57,416 nt of DNA from Bacteroidales bacterium (lineage in GTDB: Bacteria > Bacteroidota > Bacteroidia > Bacteroidales > Muribaculaceae). Each line of letters starts with the position of its first letter. The stretch's first letter is position 1. The notes under the pieces were generated by a model. The model was not told the origin of the DNA, ran no database searches, and was given only the letters and a program-made list of their open reading frames with translations. Of this stretch, positions 46,272 to 53,643 are shown piece after piece. The position numbers were made by a program, and so were the translations under genes. The stretch lies in assembly GCA_014800815.1 (NCBI GenBank), contig JAAVFI010000078.1, positions 1 through 57,416 of the forward strand, written 5' to 3'.

Positions 46272-46889
46272 ATGGATAAAAGTAATATCGAATCTCAGAA
46301 AGAAAGGTTCTGCACACTTTTAAAAAGCACGGGCCGCGAAAATATCGACTATGTAATCGAAGACCTCGAAAGCTGGGGGTTCTTCGAAGCTCCGGCATCG
46401 TCGCAAGGTCATCACGCCTACCCCGGCGGTCTGCTTGAGCATTCTCTCAATGTCTACGACGCGGCTGTAGCTTCCCGTGAATCGATTATAAAACTGCGTC
46501 CCGATCTCGAGTCGAGTCTGAAACCTGAATCTATCATCATCGCTGCTCTCCTCCATGATGTGTGCAAGGCAAATTTCTACAAACTCGTCCGTAAAAAGAA
46601 ACGCAATGAAATAGGTATCTTCGAGGAAGTGGAAACATACGAAATCCACGACGAAATTTTCCCTGTCGGCCACGGTGAGAAATCTGTAATTCTCCTGCTA
46701 CAGTCAGGCCTCGACCTTACCGACGATGAAATCTATGCAATCCGTTGGCACATGGGCCCGTGGAATCTCTCTCGTGAAGATGAGAAATACTATCGCCAGG
46801 CGGGTAAGCAGACTCCCCTTCAACCGCTTATCCATGCCGCCGACACATTGGCTTCGGCGATTCTCGAGCGTCCGGCTGCAAAGATTTGA
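46272..46889 (+). CDS. HD domain phosphohydrolase
   Basis: 205 residues. HD metal motifs in order: GHHAYPGGLLEHSLNVYD (~45-63), ALLHDVCKAN (H-D at ~95), GHGEKSVILL and AIRWHMGP, with AADTLASAIL at the end. This resembles the HD half of YhaM-type 3'-5' exoribonucleases and related small HD proteins in Bacteroidota. It probably cleaves a nucleotide or RNA end in the cytoplasm; the substrate is unknown. It follows cls by 15 bp. Confidence 0.88.
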   Translation: MDKSNIESQKERFCTLLKSTGRENIDYVIEDLESWGFFEAPASSQGHHAYPGGLLEHSLNVYDAAVASRESIIKLRPDLESSLKPESIIIAALLHDVCKANFYKLVRKKKRNEIGIFEEVETYEIHDEIFPVGHGEKSVILLLQSGLDLTDDEIYAIRWHMGPWNLSREDEKYYRQAGKQTPLQPLIHAADTLASAILERPAAKI

Positions 46890-46904
46890 CGAGGCAGAAC
46901 TTTT

Positions 46905-46949
46905 AGTTGAGTTGTGCGTTAATAAAATATAATTAACAACGACTCAACT
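46905..46949. repeat. nested inverted repeats ending at a start codon
   Basis: Outer arms AGTTGAGT (46905-46912) and ACTCAACT (46942-46949) are exact reverse complements. Inner arms GTTAAT (46918-46923) and ATTAAC (46932-46937) are also exact. The outer right arm ends directly before the ATG at 46950. In RNA this would fold right up to the start codon; in DNA it could bind a dimeric regulator. Confidence 0.65.
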
Positions 46950-47570
46950 ATGAAGATTCTCAAATTTACACCTATCGCCATACTCTCTGTGGCCGCAGCC
47001 TTTGCGCTGTCTTCTTGTTCCAAGGAAACTCATCTCGAAGGCCAATGGATGGGTAATCCTGAAAGAATTGCTCATCTTTCGGGTGCGTCCGACGCTACGG
47101 CTACAATGACTCTTTCTTTTGATCAGCCCGACAAGAAGGGCGGCACTGTTATGCTCTCGGCGGTAATAGAGGTTGAGCAAGGTATTGCATCATTCTCGAC
47201 TGATACGCCGGATGATCCCTACGAAACATCGGTGACAGCAACCGCCAACGCTACTGGTAAATACGTATTTACTGACGACGATTACGAAGATATCGCCATA
47301 ACTCTCGACCCGGGTTCTTTCTCTCTCTCGGTTGATCCCTCGGGCGTAACGTTCGCTCAGAATATTATCGACGGACAGCAGCAGCCCGTACTCGATTCAT
47401 TGGCTGCCGCCACTGCAGCTCAGTGGAAAACTATCCTGACACCTGCCGCACGCGAACTCTTCAACAGATACACCACTATCGACGATATCAAGATTCATCA
47501 CGACGATATAATGTCGTGTGAAATAGACGACAGGGATTACACACTTCGCCGTGTAGGTGTTCCCGATTGA
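46950..47570 (+). CDS. putative lipoprotein
   Basis: 206 residues with a lipoprotein signal (AILSVAAAFALSSCSKE, Cys at ~23). The mature part begins HLEGQWMGNPERIAHL and continues with beta-strand-rich sequence (ATATMTLSFDQ, TVMLSAVIEVEQ), then a helical part (LDSLAAATAAQWKTIL) and IDDIKIHHDDIMSCEIDDRD. Such Gly-x-Trp openings occur in lipocalin-like lipoproteins, but I do not recognise the family. Its 3' end overlaps the convergent VanZ gene by 34 bp. Confidence 0.8.
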   Translation: MKILKFTPIAILSVAAAFALSSCSKETHLEGQWMGNPERIAHLSGASDATATMTLSFDQPDKKGGTVMLSAVIEVEQGIASFSTDTPDDPYETSVTATANATGKYVFTDDDYEDIAITLDPGSFSLSVDPSGVTFAQNIIDGQQQPVLDSLAAATAAQWKTILTPAARELFNRYTTIDDIKIHHDDIMSCEIDDRDYTLRRVGVPD

Positions 47571-47959
47571 TGATGTTTGCGAAGTACCCTCTTTATCACG
47601 GGAGGTGCTGTAAAATATGCAATAATTATACCCGCGCTGTCGGCTGCAAAATCAAGCAGTTCGGCGGCGCGTCCGTTTTCAAGAGCCCCTTGCCAGAGTT
47701 CATCAAGGCCTCCGCTTATTGCAGCGGCGATTGCGAAGATGAGTTTGATACGTGTTGTCAATGATTTCCCGGCACGATAGTAGTCAAAGCAGAGAGCCGA
47801 AAACAGGCCGCCGAACATTATCGCGTGGATATATTTGTCCAGGTAAGGGATAGCAGGCAGTTCATCCGCTCCCACAGGATCATCGTTGAGTGTCGCATAC
47901 AGTATCACACATACCACGATACATGTAGGCCACCAGCGTAACAAAAATTTCTTAAGCAT
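47537..47959 (-). CDS. VanZ family membrane protein
   Basis: 140 residues with four hydrophobic helices: ~9-25 (WPTCIVVCVILYATL), ~46-62 (HAIMFGGLFSALCFD), ~72-88 and ~106-120. PYLDKYIHAIMFGGLF and GGLDELWQGALENGRAAE with DFAADSAG are the VanZ-like core (D-K-x-x-H and DE-x-x-Q). VanZ-type proteins are membrane proteins of unknown activity, named for teicoplanin resistance; general envelope roles are likely. Probably the last gene of the parC unit, 19 bp after the M23-like gene. Confidence 0.88.
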   Translation of the reverse strand: MLKKFLLRWWPTCIVVCVILYATLNDDPVGADELPAIPYLDKYIHAIMFGGLFSALCFDYYRAGKSLTTRIKLIFAIAAAISGGLDELWQGALENGRAAELLDFAADSAGIIIAYFTAPPVIKRVLRKHHQSGTPTRRSV

Positions 47960-47978
47960 TAAGTAAGTCTTGTAATTA

Positions 47979-48791
47979 TCAGAATGGTATATAGTCGCGC
48001 GGATTCAGCGGAGAACCGTTATGCCATAATTCGTAAACAACAGGGCTGCCCGCACTGCCGGCTCCGATGCGCTGTCCGGCAAGTACCTTTTTGCCGCGCG
48101 ATATGTATATATCCGACAAGCCGGAATACACACTTATAAAGTCGTTGGGATGCTGTATTACTACTGTTGTAGTTCCGTCGGCAAGCGTGGTAGTACTGAG
48201 GATGGTGCCTCTGTACACGGCACTTGCAGGAGTCTGTCCGTGAGCGGCGATTGATACGCCTGGCACAACATCCGATATATCAGAGATTTCCGCGCCTACC
48301 GAAGCCGGAGAAGAGAAGACCATTCCTTCGGCGGCAATAGGAGAAAGCACTGAAAGATTGAAGCGCTCTTCGTCGCGATACTGCTCTACAAAGCGTTGCT
48401 CCGCTTCGGATGCAGCAAGCAGAGAGTCAGATAGTATCACCTGGGCCTCGGCTATCTCCTTTATGGAGTCCGAGGGCAATTCGTCGTTGAGAATCGCCAC
48501 AATATTATCAATATAAGCCTGATTAATTTTTGCCGATTGCTCCAGAGAGTCCAGTCTCAAGGCCGTCTCCAGATATTGGTTGCGGAGATTGCCACGGAGA
48601 GCTCCCGGCAGGAGCTGTCGCATGGGAGTAAATGCAAAAATCACCCAGAGCAAAGCCGCCATACCGGCAATTATTGCAAGACTTCCAAGTATCACACGGG
48701 GACGTGTCATACGGATAGACCACACCCTGTTGAATGTGTTCTCCCTGATAAAATCAAGGCGGTATCTTGGCGGGTTCTTATAGTTCGTCAT
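47979..48791 (-). CDS. M23-like (LytM fold) protein lacking metal ligands
   Basis: 270 residues. One membrane helix (~35-52, LGSLAIIAGMAALLWVIF), a coiled-coil-like stretch (~65-130) and a C-terminal LytM-type domain (~150-270: AVYRGTILSTTTLADGTTTV, GKKVLAGQRIGAGSAGSPVV, ELWHNGSPLNPRDYIPF). In active M23 enzymes the domain has HxxxD near the start and HxHFE near the end; here the aligned places read VPGVS and VVYELW, so zinc cannot be held. It is probably a regulator of cell-wall hydrolases or a scaffold, like EnvC- or DipM-type proteins, rather than an enzyme. Starts 3 bp after the S41 peptidase. Confidence 0.85.
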   Translation of the reverse strand: MTNYKNPPRYRLDFIRENTFNRVWSIRMTRPRVILGSLAIIAGMAALLWVIFAFTPMRQLLPGALRGNLRNQYLETALRLDSLEQSAKINQAYIDNIVAILNDELPSDSIKEIAEAQVILSDSLLAASEAEQRFVEQYRDEERFNLSVLSPIAAEGMVFSSPASVGAEISDISDVVPGVSIAAHGQTPASAVYRGTILSTTTLADGTTTVVIQHPNDFISVYSGLSDIYISRGKKVLAGQRIGAGSAGSPVVYELWHNGSPLNPRDYIPF

Positions 48792-48794
48792 TTC

Positions 48795-49889
48795 TTACTC
48801 TTTTTTGGCAAGGACGCTACGCACATCGGTGTCTTCGGGTTGTTTGTTCTGTTCCGCAAACTCGTTCAGCACCTTGATAGCTTCCTCAAGCATTGTGTCT
48901 ATACCGTTCAGCGCAAGTTCGGGATCGAGGTCTACCTCGGCTCCCGGAGTCGGAGGTATTCCGTTCTCTGTCAGCACCATATTGCTGTCGTAAAGAGGCG
49001 AAGCCGAAAAGCGTACACCCCACCCGCAGGGTAATTCTGAGGAGAAAGGCATACCGGCACCGCCACCTGTCGTCGCTCCCATGATTATCACATTGGGGAG
49101 GTTGCGCATTACCGCCACAAAATTATTGGCGGCACTGAAGGTGCTTCGGTTGGTAAGCACGATTACTGGTTTGAGCCAACGCACATGGTCGCTTGCCGGG
49201 TCAATATAGAAAGCATAGGGCTCGGAAAATTCATTATGTCCCGGGCCTGTTTTATGTGTGATATATCCGCCGAGGATACGTTCATTTATGAAATGCGACA
49301 CCAGCTTCTCCACATTGGTCACGTCGCCGCCGCCGTTATCACGGATATCGAGTACAAGTCCGTCGGCTTCTTTCATGGTGAGCAGCATCATGTCCACGAA
49401 ACTATCGCTGACACCGGATGTGAACGACGCATACCTTGCGTATCCTACATTCCTATCCTCAAGATATTTATATATAAATCCGCTGCCGGAAGAATAATTA
49501 AAATCGAGATATGATTCCTCGATAAGTCGGAGATTGAAATTCTGCGGATAGTCGCTCCACCACTTGTTGTAGTAGCTCACGTCGAACCACGAAATCAGAT
49601 TCGTATGTCCGTCTTTAAGTTCGGCAAGCATGGCAGCGCAATGGTCGAAGAACATTCGGTTGTCCCACTCGGTATCAATCTCGGAGCGATATTTTTGGCC
49701 AATCTGCTCCCAGTCTACGTCCTTATCTTCAAAGAAACAATAGTGCTCGTCAAGAATTGTCCACAAGGCATCGAAGTTGCCGTAGTAATCGTTATCCCAC
49801 GAGTCCACGCTATGGCAGCCTGAGAGACCCGCCGACGAGGCGAGAGCAAATGCAATTGTTGCACAAGTATGTCTCCAACCCTTTTTCAT
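48795..49889 (-). CDS. S41 family peptidase, lipoprotein
   Basis: 364 residues. Signal with lipobox (ATIAFALASSAGLSGC, Cys at ~25). The tricorn-type N-terminal helical part reads NFDALWTILDEHYCFFEDK, typical of Bacteroidota S41 lipoproteins. The protease core has LVLDIRDNGGGDVTNV and the catalytic Ser in LTNRSTFSAANNFVAVMR, followed by GATTGGGAGMPFSSELP. There is no clear PDZ domain. It acts in the periplasm on an unknown protein substrate. Start at the ATG at 49889, 1 bp after the DUF3316 stop. Confidence 0.92.
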   Translation of the reverse strand: MKKGWRHTCATIAFALASSAGLSGCHSVDSWDNDYYGNFDALWTILDEHYCFFEDKDVDWEQIGQKYRSEIDTEWDNRMFFDHCAAMLAELKDGHTNLISWFDVSYYNKWWSDYPQNFNLRLIEESYLDFNYSSGSGFIYKYLEDRNVGYARYASFTSGVSDSFVDMMLLTMKEADGLVLDIRDNGGGDVTNVEKLVSHFINERILGGYITHKTGPGHNEFSEPYAFYIDPASDHVRWLKPVIVLTNRSTFSAANNFVAVMRNLPNVIIMGATTGGGAGMPFSSELPCGWGVRFSASPLYDSNMVLTENGIPPTPGAEVDLDPELALNGIDTMLEEAIKVLNEFAEQNKQPEDTDVRSVLAKKE

Positions 49890-49890
49890 A

Positions 49891-50748
49891 TCAATATAAA
49901 GCACTGATTATCTTTGCGTCGCTAACATCAAGCTTCTTTGTGCCGATAGATATCCACTCCGACACTATGCCTAAAACAAATGTATGCGATGTGCTGCGCG
50001 AAACTATATCGTTGGCCTTCGACGAGAAAACATCACAGCGGTAGCCCGCACGCAATATCGTATTGCCGAATCTTAAATCGATGGTCGCGAGATTGTCAAG
50101 ATTGAAGTAGTTGCCGAGCCATGCGCCGTGTGCCAGACCTTTGCGATTGCCGAGGTAGATTTCGTAGTACAGTTCGCCATACTCTGGACAGAAGAAACAT
50201 CCTGTAACGGGCAGCGTCGCCTGATAGCGGATGCACACGGGAAGGCGGCCGAATTTGCCGTTCCACACGAGCGACCCTGTAGCTCCAACTGTCCACGCAC
50301 CCTTAGCGGCCACGGGATTGTTGCTGTTTCGCGGACTGTAGTCCGCACCACAGGTTATCGAAGTATTTCCGCCGGCAAGCACCGTGAAGCCCTTTGATAA
50401 TCGCCACCGATGAGCCATGGACCAACCGAGGCGCAGTGAGATGTCGTACATCCGGGCATTGCCAGCCGGGTTCAAGCCGCTGTCATACGACAGCCGTCCA
50501 TCCAGTTTCATCACCCATTTTTCGGAATTAAAACGCATGGCCTGCATGCGCTCATAGTCGAGAGCGAGAGTCAGTCCGGAATATTTAAGAGGACTGAGAT
50601 AGGTCTGGGTCAGCGATTTGCCACCGACCTCAAGACAGTAGGATGAAAGCACGGGGCGTATCACCTCCGACTGTCCGTAGGCAGAGAAAAGTGAAGTTGC
50701 GGCACACAGTGCCGTGGCCATTAGTCGGTGTCCGAGACTACTCTTCAT
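49891..50748 (-). CDS. DUF3316 family protein (outer-membrane beta-barrel-like)
   Basis: 285 residues with a signal peptide (~1-25, MATALCAATSLFSAYGQ). The mature part is a series of amphipathic strands (YSGLTLALDYERMQAM, WVMKLDGRLSYDSGLN, MYDISLRLGWSMAHRW, FTVLAGGNTSITCGADY), as in DUF3316 of Bacteroidota. C-terminal strands suggest a small outer-membrane barrel. Two cysteines (FFCPEYG) are close together. Function unknown. Start overlaps the parC stop by 11 bp, so the genes are coupled. Confidence 0.82.
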   Translation of the reverse strand: MKSSLGHRLMATALCAATSLFSAYGQSEVIRPVLSSYCLEVGGKSLTQTYLSPLKYSGLTLALDYERMQAMRFNSEKWVMKLDGRLSYDSGLNPAGNARMYDISLRLGWSMAHRWRLSKGFTVLAGGNTSITCGADYSPRNSNNPVAAKGAWTVGATGSLVWNGKFGRLPVCIRYQATLPVTGCFFCPEYGELYYEIYLGNRKGLAHGAWLGNYFNLDNLATIDLRFGNTILRAGYRCDVFSSKANDIVSRSTSHTFVLGIVSEWISIGTKKLDVSDAKIISALY

Positions 50749-53464
50749 CCGTCAATGTCTCAAAGAGATTGCCTTGCACAGCCTCGGTATTCTCGATACC
50801 ATCGTCAGCATCATCAGCATCATCAGCCGAATCAACTACATCTATTTCAGCGACTTCAGTAGTTTCCTCGTCTTCGGCAGGCTCGGTTGTGTCGGGACGC
50901 TTCGGCTCGAGTTCGATGATGTCGGCCAGAGGATAGGTGGTAAGGCGCTTGCCGCGGGCCTTGAAAGATTTGACGCCGATAAAGTCCTCGGCATCAATTA
51001 TCTGGTTTACACGAGCCTCATCGGTGAATACGAGTTCGAAAAGGGGAGCTTCGTGGTCGGAGAGTTTTTTAAGTACCGAGCGACTGTCGTCTCCTACAAA
51101 TCGCTGGCGACGAGCCGAATCCTCAAACGTGAAGCGCTTGATATACGGATAGCCCTGCTCTGCATCATCGAGGATAGCCGTCCAAACAGTCTTGGGACGG
51201 AACTTCTCGAGGCGGAGCACCTTCTCATCGTAGTGGTTTGTAACTTCGAAGCCGGTGGTATAGTATTCACCCGAAGGAAGCACCACGAGTATTCTGTCGG
51301 AACCTGCAAATTCTCCGAGGTACTCGCCGCGACCGTCATAGTTCAGACGCATCACATCGTAGTCGAACCATACCTTTCGGCCGCCGAGAGTCGACTGGCC
51401 GCGTTCTTTCAGCGAGAAGCGTGCTACGTCGTTTTTAGTCACGAGATTACCCTGAGCGGCACGGCCCTTGATGCTGAGTTTGGAGAAGTCAACATCAAAA
51501 CTGAGATTTTTGAGCCTGAGTTTCGGTTTGAGCGTAACTTTAACAACCTCAGCCTCGCCGTTAGGATTGGATGAGAACCATACGATGCGTGACTTGGGCA
51601 AGAGATTGGAAGTGAGCTGATATTCCTTATCGCGGGTCATGCCGGTTGCGGCGAAGCGCTTCATGTAGTACACACCGCCGCGTCCGTTCTGATATATCAC
51701 ATTATAAATAGTACGAGTATCATTGCGCTTGTACACATTTACAAAGAGTACATCCTTACCAACCGACAGTTTCTCCTGCACGCGGACAATCTTATATCGG
51801 CCGTCGCGATAGAAAATGATGATATCGTCTATCGACGAGCAGTTGCAGATAAACTCGTCTTTCTTAAGCGACGTACCTATAAATCCTTCTTCGCGGTTGA
51901 TATATAGTTTTTCGTTAGCTTCGACAACTGTGGCCGCCTGGATATTGTCGAATCCGCGTATCTGTGTACGGCGGGGATATGACGCTCCATATTTCTTCTT
52001 AAGATATTCGTACCACTCTACGGTCACATCGTCGATGTGCTCGAGGCGGTTGAGATTATCGGCAATCTTGGCCTGCAGAGCCTCGATATAGCGGTCAGCC
52101 TCATCGGAGTTGAAACGCAGGATGCGCTTCATCTTTATTTCCAAAAGACGAAGGATATCGTCGCGGGTCACATCGCGCACGAGCGACGGCTTGAATGGTT
52201 CGAGTCGTCGGTCGATATGCTCTACGGCGGCATCAATATGAGGAGCCTCTTCGTATTCGGCATCCTTATAAATGCGGTTTTCGATAAAGATTTTCTCCAG
52301 CGATGCGTAGAGAAGTTTCTCGCGGTCTTCGCCAAGCGCAACCTCTATTTCGGAGGTGATGATTTTCTTAGTAGTCTCTACATTGTGGCGGAGCACATCG
52401 CTTACACCGATGAAGCAAGGTTTGTCCTCGCGTATCACGCAGCAGTTGGGTGAGATATTCACCTCACAGTCGGTGAAGGCATAGAGCGCGTCGATAGTCT
52501 TGTCGCTCGACGTCCCGGGGATGAGGTGTATAAGAATCGAAGCCTCTGCGGCAGTATTATCCTCAACCTTGCGGATTTTTATCTGACCGCGTTCAAATGC
52601 CTTGAGGATAGAATCGATAAGTCCGGCCGAGGTCTTGCCGAAGGGGAGTTCGGTGACGTTGAGCGTGCGCGAGTCTATTTTCTCAATCTTGGCTCTGACT
52701 TTCACGGCCCCGCCACGTTTGCCGTCGTTATATCGGCTCACGTCTATCATACCGCCTGTTATAAAGTCGGGGTAGAGTTCAAACTCCTCTCCACGTACAC
52801 AAGCTATAGCCGCATCAAGTATTTCATTGAAATTGTGAGGCAGAATCTTCGACGACAGACCTACGGCAATACCTTCGGCACCCTGAGCGAGAAGTACCGG
52901 GAATTTCGTAGGGAGAGTCACAGGTTCGCGTTTGCGACCGTCGTAACTCATGGTCCACTCCGTAACCTTGGGATTGAAAAGGACCTCCGATGCGAATGGC
53001 GACAGACGGGCCTCGATATAACGGGCTGCAGCGGCATCACTGCCCGTAAGCACGTTACCCCAGTTACCCTGAGTCTCTACGAGGAGTTCCTTTTGACCGA
53101 GCTGCACGAGAGCGTCCTTGATCGAAGCATCGCCGTGAGGGTGATACTGCATGGCAGTACCCACAATGTTGGCAACCTTATTGAAGCGCTCATCGTCTAT
53201 GGTCTTCATAGCGTGGAGAATACGGCGCTGAACGGGCTTGAGACCGTCGTCGATATGAGGCACGGCACGCTCGAGTATCACATAGGATGCATACTCCAGG
53301 AACCATGTCTGATACATACCGCGGAGGGTGTGTTTCTGCACCTCTTCGGGCGTAGCATACGGCTTACGCTTCTCCTGAACGGGGGCCGGAGACTCCTCTT
53401 CTACTTCTTCCACGCCCTTGGCTTCAGGGCTTTCGCTATATAATTCTTCGTCGGATTCGCTCAT
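50738..53464 (-). CDS. parC: DNA topoisomerase IV subunit A
   Basis: 908 residues. This type II topoisomerase subunit cuts and rejoins DNA during decatenation of chromosomes. The breakage-reunion domain starts at ~45 (TLRGMYQTWFLEYASYVILE, DDGLKPVQRRILHAM, YHPHGDASI), with the catalytic Tyr at ~149 in AAARYIEARLSPF. The C-terminal half has weaker propeller-like blades (IIIFYRDGRYKIVRVQEKL, NEGFIGT-like EEGFIGTSLKKDEF). An acidic tail carries a 9-bp triplicate at 50802-50828 (ADDADD). The absence of the GyrA box (QRRGGKG) and the Bacteroidota-like length support ParC over GyrA. I start at the ATG at 53464 because of the promoter. parE is not in the window. Confidence 0.93.
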   Translation of the reverse strand: MSESDEELYSESPEAKGVEEVEEESPAPVQEKRKPYATPEEVQKHTLRGMYQTWFLEYASYVILERAVPHIDDGLKPVQRRILHAMKTIDDERFNKVANIVGTAMQYHPHGDASIKDALVQLGQKELLVETQGNWGNVLTGSDAAAARYIEARLSPFASEVLFNPKVTEWTMSYDGRKREPVTLPTKFPVLLAQGAEGIAVGLSSKILPHNFNEILDAAIACVRGEEFELYPDFITGGMIDVSRYNDGKRGGAVKVRAKIEKIDSRTLNVTELPFGKTSAGLIDSILKAFERGQIKIRKVEDNTAAEASILIHLIPGTSSDKTIDALYAFTDCEVNISPNCCVIREDKPCFIGVSDVLRHNVETTKKIITSEIEVALGEDREKLLYASLEKIFIENRIYKDAEYEEAPHIDAAVEHIDRRLEPFKPSLVRDVTRDDILRLLEIKMKRILRFNSDEADRYIEALQAKIADNLNRLEHIDDVTVEWYEYLKKKYGASYPRRTQIRGFDNIQAATVVEANEKLYINREEGFIGTSLKKDEFICNCSSIDDIIIFYRDGRYKIVRVQEKLSVGKDVLFVNVYKRNDTRTIYNVIYQNGRGGVYYMKRFAATGMTRDKEYQLTSNLLPKSRIVWFSSNPNGEAEVVKVTLKPKLRLKNLSFDVDFSKLSIKGRAAQGNLVTKNDVARFSLKERGQSTLGGRKVWFDYDVMRLNYDGRGEYLGEFAGSDRILVVLPSGEYYTTGFEVTNHYDEKVLRLEKFRPKTVWTAILDDAEQGYPYIKRFTFEDSARRQRFVGDDSRSVLKKLSDHEAPLFELVFTDEARVNQIIDAEDFIGVKSFKARGKRLTTYPLADIIELEPKRPDTTEPAEDEETTEVAEIDVVDSADDADDADDGIENTEAVQGNLFETLTDEE
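50802..50828. repeat. 9-bp tandem repeat in the parC tail
   Basis: Three near-identical 9-bp units (TCGTCAGCA, TCATCAGCA, TCATCAGCC) encode a repeated Ala-Asp-Asp in the acidic C-terminal tail of ParC. Copy number could vary in frame without harm. Confidence 0.6.
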
Positions 53465-53496
53465 TTTGAATAGGTCGGCATTAAGGCTTGATGCTA

Positions 53497-53527
53497 CAAA
53501 TTTAGCAATTTTCTTCCTAACTGCAAA
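53497..53527 (-). promoter_or_regulatory. promoter of the parC operon
   Basis: Read leftward: TTTG (53524-53527), 19 nt, TAAATTTG (53497-53504). Full consensus. Leader of ~28 nt to the ATG at 53464. It rules out the longer frame to 53566. Confidence 0.8.
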
Positions 53528-53592
53528 ACTATTCGCCGCATAAAGAATATGTAAAATGATGAACATTAACGGGCCGGGGGCGTTCTAAAGAT

Positions 53593-53604
53593 ATGAATAT
53601 TCAT
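53593..53604. repeat. 12-bp palindrome upstream of aspT
   Basis: ATGAATATTCAT is a perfect palindrome about 40 bp before the aspT ATG. No consensus promoter is seen near it. It could be an operator. Confidence 0.4.
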
Positions 53605-53643
53605 CATCCTATTGTTTAATTCTAAACCCCTCCCCCCCATTTT

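Noticed and set aside
52526-53443. 305-codon open frame antisense to parC
   Set aside because: parC is certain by its catalytic Tyr and GyrA/ParC motifs; the antisense frame is a shadow.
53465-53566. N-terminal extension of ParC
   Set aside because: The parC promoter (-7 at 53497-53504) lies inside it, so it cannot be translated from that transcript.
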